Of a stretch of DNA of 64,000 nt, positions 56,426-64,000 are shown one piece after another. Below the pieces are notes generated by a model. The model was not told the origin of the DNA and searched no databases. It saw nothing but the letters and a program-made list of their open reading frames with translations. This DNA is from Thermoguttaceae bacterium (GTDB lineage Bacteria > Planctomycetota > Planctomycetia > Pirellulales > Thermoguttaceae), in the NCBI GenBank assembly GCA_017407125.1, contig JAFQXE010000022.1, positions 1 through 64,000 on the forward strand. Direction: 5' to 3'. The position numbers and the translations under genes are program-made. How positions within the stretch are numbered: the stretch's first letter is position 1; each line of letters begins with the position of its first letter.

Positions 56426-56502
56426 GCGTCGTATTCAACGCTGAGGGCTACCCCGTCAACGGCAGGGTTAAACGCCTGGCAATAACGGTGATCGTTATTC
56501 CT
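56426..56502 (+). other. candidate structured leader upstream of the ankyrin gene
   Basis: Three hairpins in a row: AGCGT/ACGCT (56425-56442), ACCCCGT/ACGGCAGGGT-type stem with CCGT/ACGG (56449-56472) and AATAACG/CGTTATT (56480-56500), then a CCTCCCCCC tract. It lies in the 56124-56568 gap, whose first half is AT-rich without a gene. I do not recognise an RNA family. Confidence 0.4.
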
Positions 56503-56568
56503 CCCCCCTAACGTCTATTGGTCAATCGCCGTCGTCTCAGAATTCCCCCTATAAAGGACTGTAAAATC

Positions 56569-57891
56569 ATGGTCAACCCTATTCATTATCCAAAAGAAAA
56601 ATTTGACAGATTGCAATTTTTAAAAATGAAAGCTAACGAACTATTTGGCAAACAGAATGTTGAACGTTATGAACAGGCGTTTCAAACAGGAAAGGACGCT
56701 TCACGCGACAGCTCTGTTTTCGACGCCTTTGGCGTCAACGCATTCTTTTATGCGGCGCTGATTGGCAGCCAGCGCTGGGTTAAGGAACTCATCAAACAAG
56801 GAGCTGGCGTTAAGGCAACTTATATTCACGGAGAAACCGTCTTGCATTTTGCTGTTCAAAGCGGGAATCTGGAACTGGTTCAATTCCTTGTTAACATAGG
56901 CGCGAACATTAACGCGGTAACGAACGATGGAAAGACTGTCTTGCATTACGCCGTCATTAAAGATAATTGGCCAGTCGTTCAATATCTCATTGGCATGGGG
57001 TTAGTCGTCTCCGCTAAAGATCAAAATGGAATGACGCCTCTGCATTGCGCCGCCCTTAACAAAAATTGGGAAGGAATTCAACGATTTGTTGAATGCGGCG
57101 AGGACGTCAATGCAAAAACGGATTCTGGATGGACTGTCTTGCAATATGCGGCAGAAAGCGAAAGTCCAGACGTTGTTGAGCGCCTCGTTAAAACTGGGGC
57201 TGACATCAATGCTAAAGGCTATGACGAACAGACCGCTTTGCATTATGCCGTCCAAAACGAGAATTGGGAAGTCGTTCGACGGCTGGTTGATTTGAAAGCT
57301 GACGTAAACGCAAAAGACAAAAACGGTTGGACTGTTCTTCATCACGCTGCCAATAAAAAGAATTGGGAAATGGTCCATTGGCTGCCGCAATGCGGCGCTG
57401 ACATCAAAGCAAAAACAAATTGCGGATGGAGCCTTATGAGATTTGCCGCCAGATGCGGAAATCTGAAAGAACTTCAATGGCTGGCTGAACAAGGTCTGGA
57501 TATCAACGAAATTGACGACAACGGCGGGACGCTGTTACATTCTGCCGCGTACAGCGGTTCTTTGGAAACAATTCAATGGCTCGAAGAGCGAGGATTAAGC
57601 GTCAACGCAGTAAACAAAGTTGGCATGTCAGCCTTGCATTACGCCGCCGATAAAAACCATTGGGAAGCGGTTAGACTCCTCGTTGATTTGGGCGCTAACG
57701 TCAACGAAATCGACGTCATGAGTCTTGCCGCCCAAAACAAGCAATGGGATATAGTTAAACTCCTTGTTGAAAATGGCGCTCGAGTCAACGATATCAGCGT
57801 TCTGCGTCTTGCCGTTAAAGACAAAAATTGGAAAATGGTTGAGCTGTTGGTTGACCACATGGACGATATCAATACAAAAAGAATTGATTGA
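56569..57891 (+). CDS. ankyrin-repeat protein
   Basis: 440 residues from the ATG at 56569. After about 60 N-terminal residues there are 12 ankyrin repeats of about 33 residues (TVLHYAVIKDN, TPLHCAALNKN, TALHYAVQNEN), the last two shortened. No signal peptide or TM, so it is probably cytoplasmic and protein-binding. The partner is unknown. An upstream in-frame start would add 17 basic residues and has no clear ribosome-binding site. Confidence 0.88.
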   Translation: MVNPIHYPKEKFDRLQFLKMKANELFGKQNVERYEQAFQTGKDASRDSSVFDAFGVNAFFYAALIGSQRWVKELIKQGAGVKATYIHGETVLHFAVQSGNLELVQFLVNIGANINAVTNDGKTVLHYAVIKDNWPVVQYLIGMGLVVSAKDQNGMTPLHCAALNKNWEGIQRFVECGEDVNAKTDSGWTVLQYAAESESPDVVERLVKTGADINAKGYDEQTALHYAVQNENWEVVRRLVDLKADVNAKDKNGWTVLHHAANKKNWEMVHWLPQCGADIKAKTNCGWSLMRFAARCGNLKELQWLAEQGLDINEIDDNGGTLLHSAAYSGSLETIQWLEERGLSVNAVNKVGMSALHYAADKNHWEAVRLLVDLGANVNEIDVMSLAAQNKQWDIVKLLVENGARVNDISVLRLAVKDKNWKMVELLVDHMDDINTKRID

Positions 57892-57929
57892 TTGACTCAC
57901 AGACGCGGCGCAGAAAAAAGGCCATTATC

Positions 57930-57959
57930 AAAAAAAGGAGGACGGCGCCGCCGTCCTCC
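57930..57959 (-). terminator. terminator of the GH57 gene
   Basis: Perfect palindrome GGAGGACGGC...GCCGTCCTCC (57937-57959). Reading leftward it is followed by seven T (57936-57930). Confidence 0.88.
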
Positions 57960-57982
57960 GAGCATGTTACAATAAACTTCTG

Positions 57983-60139
57983 TTACTTCTCGCACTTGAC
58001 GTCCAGTTTCATCGTCATGACCCATTTTCCGGATCTGTCGGGAACGACGCGCCAGTTTGGAACGACGCAGACGGACTGATGAACCGCTTCAAAGCCGCCT
58101 TCGGAGTTGCTGACCGTCTGAATGGGCTGCGTCCAGAAGCATGTCGGCTGATTGACCTGAATTCCAACGCTCAATCCCAGCCATTCGTCTTTAAGACCGA
58201 GGAACGTTCTTCCGTCGTTGAGTTCCTGAACGGTTCCCAGTTCGTTGATCTTCTTTCCCTTTTTGTCGAAGAAATAGCGGTCGTCGCACTTGGAGGGCAT
58301 GCCGGCGAAGTTGAGTTCAACGCCAAAGTGGAGCGGGGCGTCTGCCGGCAGATTTTCCAGCATGTACGCCGCTTCGACGGTTGAGGAACCCTCGTTGAGC
58401 GAAATCCCTTTGGTGATTCTAATCGTGTGACCGCAGGCGATTCCCTGACGCGTCATTTTGACCTGAATCCGCCCGGGGTTGCGGCGAATGACTGTATCCC
58501 ACGATCCGTTATAGAAGTCGCCCTGCAGGACGTCGCGCATATCGACGAACTTCTGCAAGTCCGTTTCCGGCGCGAAAAAGAGGTCGATAAAACTCTTGCG
58601 CTGGTAGACGTCGTACTGTAGCATTTTATCCAACCCTTCCTGTTTGAACACAACGCGGTCGTGGATGCTGGCGCAGTCTCCCTGATCGGAATGAACGCCC
58701 GCGGCAACCTTTTTGTGATACTCTTCCGGACGCCGCGCTATCGTTGCCAGCAAATTGTGACAAATCTGCCGGATGTCGAGTTCATAAACGCGTCCGCCGT
58801 TATCCGGTTCAATAAACAGCGCGAGCTTGTCGTTGGTCAGGCAGACTTCCGACTGCCCGTCGAGGTTGTAGTCCGCGCAAATCGCTTCCACGGTCGGCTT
58901 GGACGTTTCCAGCTCATTGAGTAAATTCTCCGCCTTGATTAGCGCGCCGTAAACAGCGTTTCTCAAGTGGGGCAGATAGCATCCGCCAAACGCGCCGTGC
59001 CAGTAACTGCAGTTGCACTGACCGCGATACAGTTCCTTTTCCGCCTCAGAGAACAGCTCTTGCGCCTTGGGCGACTTCTGAATCAAATCGCTGTAACGAT
59101 AACGAATGTGATCCAGATGAGCGCTGACCTGCATCATGCGGGAATACATCTCATTCGTTTCCGGATACTTGATTTTGTAGTTTCGCCAGAACCCGCCCTT
59201 GATAAACTCGTTGAGCTTGTCTTGCTGCTCTTGCGTGAGGGCTTTCACCGCGTCTTTGACTTCTGCCAGGTCCCACTGACGTTCCGCAGGCAAAACCCAT
59301 TCGGTCATTTCCCGATAAGAGCAGTCCGGCAGATAAATCTTTCCGACAGGGCGGACTTCGTCAACGCAGGCGGAAAGCGTCGTCAAATCAAGCCAGTCGG
59401 AGTTGGCGAGAATCGTCTGGAAAAAGTTGTCCAGCCAGCCGTCCTCGTAGACGAGTTTTTTCGAATCCGGCCATGTGCCGAACTTTTCCCCGTCGTCGCC
59501 AAAAACAACGATTCCGTTGGGATTGTTCTGGAAAATGCGGCGGCAGTATTCGATCGTATCCTGCGGCTTGTGGAACGGAATGTAGTAACGAAGCGGTTCA
59601 GAACCGGGGAAGATGGACATCAGATTTCCATCGTCCTCTGACAGGAATCGCCCGTAAAGCTGCGATTCCAGCAACCCCGCCTTTTTGAAATGATAGTCGT
59701 CAACAATCGTGTATTCAATTCCCGCCTCGGTCAGATCTCTGATATAAGACTGCTCCCAGACGCGTTCCGGCATCCACATGCCGCGAACCCGGGTCTTGAG
59801 ACGGGTTTCCAGATAATTTGTGTAACGACGAATTTGTGCGATGCGGTCCCGGCTGGGAATCATCGCCAGAATCGGCTCGTAATACGGACCGCCCAGAATT
59901 TCGATTCGACCGCTTGACGCCAGTTCCGCCAGCGAGTCGACGTATTCCGGATGATGATCTTCCAACCAATCCATCAGCGACCCGCTGGTGTGTAACGCGA
60001 TTTTAAGAGAATCGTACTTCTTGAACAGTTCCAGAAACGGCAGGTAGCTGTCCTGATACGATTGCTCTATAGAGCCGTCGAAGTTGCCAATGGGTTGATG
60101 GTCATGCAGAGCAAGTACAAGTCTAAGACGATTTGACAT
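57983..60139 (-). CDS. GH57 4-alpha-glucanotransferase/amylase
   Basis: 718 residues, no signal peptide, so cytoplasmic. GH57 motifs in order: HDHQPIGN (12-19), GGPYYEP (83-89), GMWMPERVWE (120-129, nucleophile Glu125), VDDYHF and VVFGDDGEKFG (acid/base Asp about 215-216). The C-terminal beta domain (about 400-718) matches the extra domain of Thermococcus-type glucanotransferases. It likely remodels storage or imported alpha-glucan. Confidence 0.9.
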   Translation of the reverse strand: MSNRLRLVLALHDHQPIGNFDGSIEQSYQDSYLPFLELFKKYDSLKIALHTSGSLMDWLEDHHPEYVDSLAELASSGRIEILGGPYYEPILAMIPSRDRIAQIRRYTNYLETRLKTRVRGMWMPERVWEQSYIRDLTEAGIEYTIVDDYHFKKAGLLESQLYGRFLSEDDGNLMSIFPGSEPLRYYIPFHKPQDTIEYCRRIFQNNPNGIVVFGDDGEKFGTWPDSKKLVYEDGWLDNFFQTILANSDWLDLTTLSACVDEVRPVGKIYLPDCSYREMTEWVLPAERQWDLAEVKDAVKALTQEQQDKLNEFIKGGFWRNYKIKYPETNEMYSRMMQVSAHLDHIRYRYSDLIQKSPKAQELFSEAEKELYRGQCNCSYWHGAFGGCYLPHLRNAVYGALIKAENLLNELETSKPTVEAICADYNLDGQSEVCLTNDKLALFIEPDNGGRVYELDIRQICHNLLATIARRPEEYHKKVAAGVHSDQGDCASIHDRVVFKQEGLDKMLQYDVYQRKSFIDLFFAPETDLQKFVDMRDVLQGDFYNGSWDTVIRRNPGRIQVKMTRQGIACGHTIRITKGISLNEGSSTVEAAYMLENLPADAPLHFGVELNFAGMPSKCDDRYFFDKKGKKINELGTVQELNDGRTFLGLKDEWLGLSVGIQVNQPTCFWTQPIQTVSNSEGGFEAVHQSVCVVPNWRVVPDRSGKWVMTMKLDVKCEK

Positions 60140-60499
60140 AGCAAATAATAGCGCGAGCGTCCAGCCCGTTGAATAAAGTGTGGTTCTTATCTTTAACGAT
60201 TCCGTTTGTTAAAGAAGTCGTCCTTTATGGAGACAATTTGGATTATTATATAATTATTATCTTTTTTGTCCAGCCCTCACGAGAATATTAGCCGCAAAAA
60301 ACGAACGTAAAATATCAATTTGACAACTAGACAAAATACACAACATGGAAAAATTACAAGATTCTAATAATCCCCCTTGAATTTTTTATCAACTGTAATT
60401 ATAATAGATTATATAAACAAAAGTTGCGAAAACGAGTCTGCTAATCTGGACTCATCGCGGTTTATACTTAATTCTCCATTCCAACAAAAGGAGCTTAAC

Positions 60500-61423
60500 A
60501 TGCGTACATTGACTTGTTTGTTATCGTTAGCCGCTCTGGTTTTGAGCGGAACGTGCTTCGCGGACGACTGCTGCAAGAAAGAGCAATTCCCGATTGCCGC
60601 GTTTGTCAGCGTTGACGCCGGACTGGGCGTTCAGATTGACTTCGCCAGCGAAATTGGTCTGAAGTACATTCAGATGCATACGCCGTCCAAAGAGGCGCGC
60701 ACGCCCGAAAAGGCGGCTGCGTTCAAAGCCCGTCTGAAGGAACTCGGCTTGACCCCGTTGGTTGTTTTCTGCGGTTTTGACGGCGAATCCTACGCGGACA
60801 TCCCGACAACCAAAAAGACCATCGGTCTGGTTCCCCAAGAGACGCGCGCCGCTCGATTTGAGGAAATCAAGGAAATCGCCAACTTCGCCAAGGCGATTGG
60901 CTGCGACGTCGTCGGCATTCACATTGGATTCATTCCGCTGAAATCGGAAGACCCCAAGGCGCACGACGACCTCGTCAAAGTCGCTCAGGAACTGTGCGAT
61001 TACCTCGCCGCTCAGGGACAGCGTCTTCACCTGGAAACCGGACAGGAAACCGCCGACGGCTTGCTGGCGTTTATTGAAGACGTCAACCGTCCGAACCTGT
61101 TTATCAACTTCGACCCTGCCAACATGATTCTCTACGGATCCGGCGAGCCGATTGAAGCCCTCAAAAAGATTGGCAAGTACGTCCGATCCGTCCACGCCAA
61201 AGACGCTCTGTGGGCGAAGAACCCCGGCAAAGAATGGGGTCAGGAAGTTCCGTTCGGACAGGGACAGGTCAACGCTCGCAAGTTTATCGAAACTCTCAAA
61301 GCAGTCGGATACACCGGCCCGATTACCATCGAACGCGAAATTCCCGATCAGCCGGAACGCCAGAAGAAAGAGATCATCGAAGCGAAGAACCTGATCGAAT
61401 CTATCGCTAAAGAGCTGAAATAA
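60500..61423 (+). CDS. secreted sugar isomerase/epimerase-like TIM-barrel protein
   Basis: 307 residues from the ATG at 60500, preceded by AAAAGGAG. Signal peptide to about residue 21 (LSGTCFA, then DD). The rest is an AP-endonuclease-2/xylose-isomerase-like TIM barrel: IGCDVVGIHIGF, LHLETGQETADGLL, NLFINFDPANMILYG, VRSVHAKDALW and ITIEREI carry the usual metal-binding Glu, Asp and His. Secreted or periplasmic members are frequent in planctomycetes; the substrate is unknown. The long gap 60140-60499 before it is AT-rich with a TATACT near 60464. Confidence 0.8.
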   Translation: MRTLTCLLSLAALVLSGTCFADDCCKKEQFPIAAFVSVDAGLGVQIDFASEIGLKYIQMHTPSKEARTPEKAAAFKARLKELGLTPLVVFCGFDGESYADIPTTKKTIGLVPQETRAARFEEIKEIANFAKAIGCDVVGIHIGFIPLKSEDPKAHDDLVKVAQELCDYLAAQGQRLHLETGQETADGLLAFIEDVNRPNLFINFDPANMILYGSGEPIEALKKIGKYVRSVHAKDALWAKNPGKEWGQEVPFGQGQVNARKFIETLKAVGYTGPITIEREIPDQPERQKKEIIEAKNLIESIAKELK

Positions 61424-61449
61424 CGTCAATCTGTAACATAACGACGATA

Positions 61450-61479
61450 GCAGCCGGGAACGCTCAAACTCCCGGCTGC
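61450..61479 (+). terminator. hairpin after the TIM-barrel gene
   Basis: GCAGCCGGGA pairs with TCCCGGCTGC around 10 nt. There is no strong T-tract, so termination is less certain. Confidence 0.5.
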
Positions 61480-61586
61480 GCCGGTATTCTCTTACTCTTG
61501 CTGAGCGTCTTGCATCTCTGCGCAAAAAGACAACAAATTTGACGCAATAGTGCATTGACTTCTTTTCGACGTTGGTTTATATTTGA

Positions 61587-61622
61587 CAGTATTGAAGGGA
61601 CGATGTCCCGTTGTCAATACTG
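61587..61622. promoter_or_regulatory. palindrome upstream of the GH127 gene
   Basis: CAGTATTGA (61587-61595) pairs with TCAATACTG (61614-61622); GGGAC/GTCCC lies inside. It overlaps a TTGACA at 61583-61588 and may be an operator or a leader hairpin. Confidence 0.4.
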
Positions 61623-61654
61623 ATATATAATCAACCCCCAAAAAGGAGAAGTCA

Positions 61655-64000
61655 ATGAATCGAGCGTTTCCGTTCTTCCTGTTTGCTGCTGTAACAGTTT
61701 TATCAGTTGGTCTTTGGGCGCAAGAGCCGTCAGCGCCGAAAGTCGAGTCTGGCTACGCCGTTGAACCGGTGTCGTTTCGCGACGTCGTTCTGACGGACTC
61801 GTTCTGGGCGCCGCGGCAGGAAATCAACCGGACGAAATCCATCTCGTACGCCTTCGATCAGTGCGAGAAAACCGGGCGGGTGAGCAATTTCTGGCTGGGC
61901 GCGAACACGGCTCCGCTGGGAACGAAGTACGTTACGCCCCAGTTCAACGACACCGATATTTACAAGGGAATCGAAGCGGCGTCGTTCTCGCTGGCGACTC
62001 ATCCCGACCCGGAAATGAGCCGCTATCTGGACAGATTGATCTGCATCGTCGGCGCGGCTCAGGAACCCGACGGCTATCTGTACACGCTCATTTCTCAAAA
62101 GCGGGATTTCTCCAAGACGAATCCCACGTCCGAGGGAAAGCGTTGGCATGAACTGCAATGGTCGCACGAATTGTACAACGCCGGGCACATGTACGAAGCC
62201 GCCGCGGCGCATTACTGGGCAACCGGTCAGACGAATTTTCTGGAAATCGCCCGAAAGAACGCCGACCTGGTTTGCAAAACCTTCGGACCGAACGAAGGAC
62301 AGGTCGTCGACGTTCCCGGACACGAGGTCATTGAGATGGGGCTGGTCAAGCTGTATCGCGCCACCGGCGACGTCAAGTATCTCTATCAGGCGAAGTTCTT
62401 TGTCGAAATGCGCGGACGCAAGGATTTAAGACGTTCTCTGGCAAACAACCCTCAAGCCATGTACGGGAAATACGCTCAGGACGCTACGCCTCTGACGGAA
62501 GAAAACGAAGCGGTCGGGCACGCCGTTCGCGCGACGTATCTGTATGAGGGCGCGGCGGACGTGGCGGCGATGACCAAAGACAAGGCGATTTCAGACGCGA
62601 TTACCCGAATCTGGAACAACGTCGTCAGTAAAAAGATTTACATCACCGGCGGGTTGGGCGGGACGCCTCACGGGGAAGCGTTTGCCGAGAACTACGTTCT
62701 GTCCAACTTCAACGGCTATTCCGAGACGTGCGCTCAGATCGGCGGCTGCGGCTGGCATCAGAGAATGTTCCTGCTCGATCAGGACGCCAAGTATTACGAC
62801 GTCATGGAGCAGACCATTTACAACTCGCTCATTTCCGGCGTTTCCCTGTCCGGCGACAAGTTTTTCTATCCCAACCAGCTCGCCTCCCGCGGGGGGATTA
62901 ACCGCTCGCCGTGGTTTGGATGCGCCTGCTGTCCGCAGAATTTAATGCGCTTTATCGCCTCACTGGGCGGGTACGTCTACGCGACTGACGACAATAATCT
63001 GTACGTCGGATTGTACATCGCCAACAAGGCAACGGCGACTGTCGGCGGAAAAGCCGTCAATCTGGAAATGACGGGGAATTACCCGTGGTCAGGGGACGTC
63101 GAACTGACTGTAAACCCAACGGACGCCGAGGCGAAATTCAGCCTTAACCTTCGCGTTCCGGGCTGGCTGAGCAAGACGCCCTTTGCCAGCGACCTGTACG
63201 AGTATTTAGACGGCAAAACGCTTCAGCCGACAATTACCGTCAACGGTCAGCCGGTCGACGCTGCGCCGGTTAAGGGATTCGTGAAAATCGACCGCGTCTG
63301 GAAACCGGGCGACAAAGTCTCCATTCATTTCCCCGTTCAGCCTCGCTGGGTCAAGGCGAACCCGAACGTCAAGTCCTGTGAAGGGCGCGCTGCGCTGACG
63401 TTCGGTCCGATTGTCTATACGTTTGAATCCTGTGACAACGAAGGACATATCTTCGACGTCTTTGTCAATCCGGAGAACCCGGTCGAGGTCGGAGAATACA
63501 ATCCGGAATTCCTCGGCGGCGTGATTACGCTCAAAACCAAAGGCTATTTGCCGCAGTTCAAAAACGACGCGGCAAGCGACTGCCAGGAAATCGAATTGAC
63601 GGCGATTCCGTACTGCGTCTGGAACAATCGCGGTGATAGTCAAATGCAAGTCTGGACGCCGACTTCCGCTTGTCAGACGGAACGTCCCGCCGCGCCGACG
63701 ATTGCCAACACGTCCAAGATTTCCGTCTCGTTTACCCGCGGTTCCAACAACCAGATGGTTTTGGAATCCGTTGCGGACGGTGCGTATCCCGGCGACGTCC
63801 AAAACGAGAACCCGCAATCGTACCGGAACTTCGACTTCTGGCCGCACCTGAACACAAAAGAATGGATTCAGTACGACTTCGCCAAGACGGAACAGATAAG
63901 CAAAATCGGCGTCTGCTGGTTCGACGACTCCAAACGAGGTCGAGATTGCGCCGTTCCCGCCAGCTGGAAGATTCTCGTTCAGACAGAAGACGGTCAATGG
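61655..64000 (+). CDS. secreted GH127-like beta-L-arabinofuranosidase, 3' end beyond window
   Basis: At least 782 codons, open to the window edge, from the ATG at 61655 after AAAAGGAGAAG. Signal peptide to about residue 22 (LWAQ). An alpha/alpha barrel follows, with HELYNAGHMYEAAAAHY and VPGHEVIEMGLVKLY. The zinc/nucleophile residues of GH127 are visible: SETC (about 355-358) and CACCP (about 426-430), matching Glu338, Cys340, Cys417 and Cys418 of HypBA1. After about 690 a discoidin-like beta domain begins (IQYDFAKTEQISKIGVCWFD). It likely removes beta-L-arabinofuranose from plant or algal glycans. Confidence 0.88.
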   Translation, partial: MNRAFPFFLFAAVTVLSVGLWAQEPSAPKVESGYAVEPVSFRDVVLTDSFWAPRQEINRTKSISYAFDQCEKTGRVSNFWLGANTAPLGTKYVTPQFNDTDIYKGIEAASFSLATHPDPEMSRYLDRLICIVGAAQEPDGYLYTLISQKRDFSKTNPTSEGKRWHELQWSHELYNAGHMYEAAAAHYWATGQTNFLEIARKNADLVCKTFGPNEGQVVDVPGHEVIEMGLVKLYRATGDVKYLYQAKFFVEMRGRKDLRRSLANNPQAMYGKYAQDATPLTEENEAVGHAVRATYLYEGAADVAAMTKDKAISDAITRIWNNVVSKKIYITGGLGGTPHGEAFAENYVLSNFNGYSETCAQIGGCGWHQRMFLLDQDAKYYDVMEQTIYNSLISGVSLSGDKFFYPNQLASRGGINRSPWFGCACCPQNLMRFIASLGGYVYATDDNNLYVGLYIANKATATVGGKAVNLEMTGNYPWSGDVELTVNPTDAEAKFSLNLRVPGWLSKTPFASDLYEYLDGKTLQPTITVNGQPVDAAPVKGFVKIDRVWKPGDKVSIHFPVQPRWVKANPNVKSCEGRAALTFGPIVYTFESCDNEGHIFDVFVNPENPVEVGEYNPEFLGGVITLKTKGYLPQFKNDAASDCQEIELTAIPYCVWNNRGDSQMQVWTPTSACQTERPAAPTIANTSKISVSFTRGSNNQMVLESVADGAYPGDVQNENPQSYRNFDFWPHLNTKEWIQYDFAKTEQISKIGVCWFDDSKRGRDCAVPASWKILVQTEDGQW

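Overview
The window looks like the chromosome of an anaerobic, polysaccharide-degrading planctomycete, probably a gut or sediment Pirellulales/Thermoguttaceae-type lineage. The evidence is the pair of giant PEP-CTERM beta-helix proteins, a MotA/ExbB operon with two large single-pass partners whose membrane segments read as planctomycete proteins do, many secreted carbohydrate-active enzymes, an [FeFe] hydrogenase, an ECF sigma/anti-sigma pair and the archaeal/anaerobe-type split glutamate synthase. This assignment is inference from gene content; there is no rRNA marker here.

Layout. 0-5.4 kb: leftward three-gene operon (MotA/TolQ/ExbB-like channel, then two TM-anchored partners) with heptanucleotide repeats inside the coding regions. 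5.7-13.5 kb: QueD-like enzyme, a small membrane protein, an HTH-TM protein, RNase R, a PIN-domain toxin-like pair, PepF and Ogt. 13.5-15.3 kb: ECF sigma factor with anti-sigma-like protein. 15.5-17.0 kb: [FeFe] hydrogenase with a Tat-like leader. 17.3-23.2 kb: three members of a small Pro-rich secreted family, RNase PH, LspA, a dual-specificity phosphatase, a TauE/SafE transporter. 23.2-38.2 kb: exo-rhamnogalacturonan-lyase-like enzyme, two tandem PEP-CTERM giants, an agarase-like clan GH-A enzyme. 38.5-44.9 kb: sugar porter, alpha/beta hydrolase, tRNA-Glu, an orphan DhaL, a Sel1-repeat protein. 45.4-56.1 kb: ammonium-assimilation island (ANTAR regulator, GlnA, split GltB, ferredoxin, FAD reductase, AsnA, Amt). 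56.5-64 kb: ankyrin protein, GH57 glucanotransferase, secreted TIM-barrel protein, GH127 enzyme running off the end.

The most interesting signal is regulatory. glnA and the gltB operon are divergent, and each has the same promoter architecture (GGACTTTT-N3-TTGAC-N17-TATACT, counting N17 from the last base of the -35 box) followed by a short hairpin with the identical hexaloop AACGGC, whose 3' arm is also the 5' arm of an intrinsic terminator. Arms covary between the two copies. A hexaloop with A1 and G4 is the target signature of ANTAR antiterminators, and an ANTAR protein with a degenerate receiver is encoded directly downstream of glnA. Amt, GlnA, GOGAT and AsnA would together take up ammonium and place it in Gln, Glu and Asn.

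The second large theme is repeats. Arrays with a strict 7-bp period but different sequences occur in many intergenic regions, often as inverted pairs forming hairpins, and also inside the coding sequences of the first operon. A separate mosaic family of GC-rich palindromic modules includes a ~240-bp element present as an inverted pair around the PEP-CTERM/agarase block.
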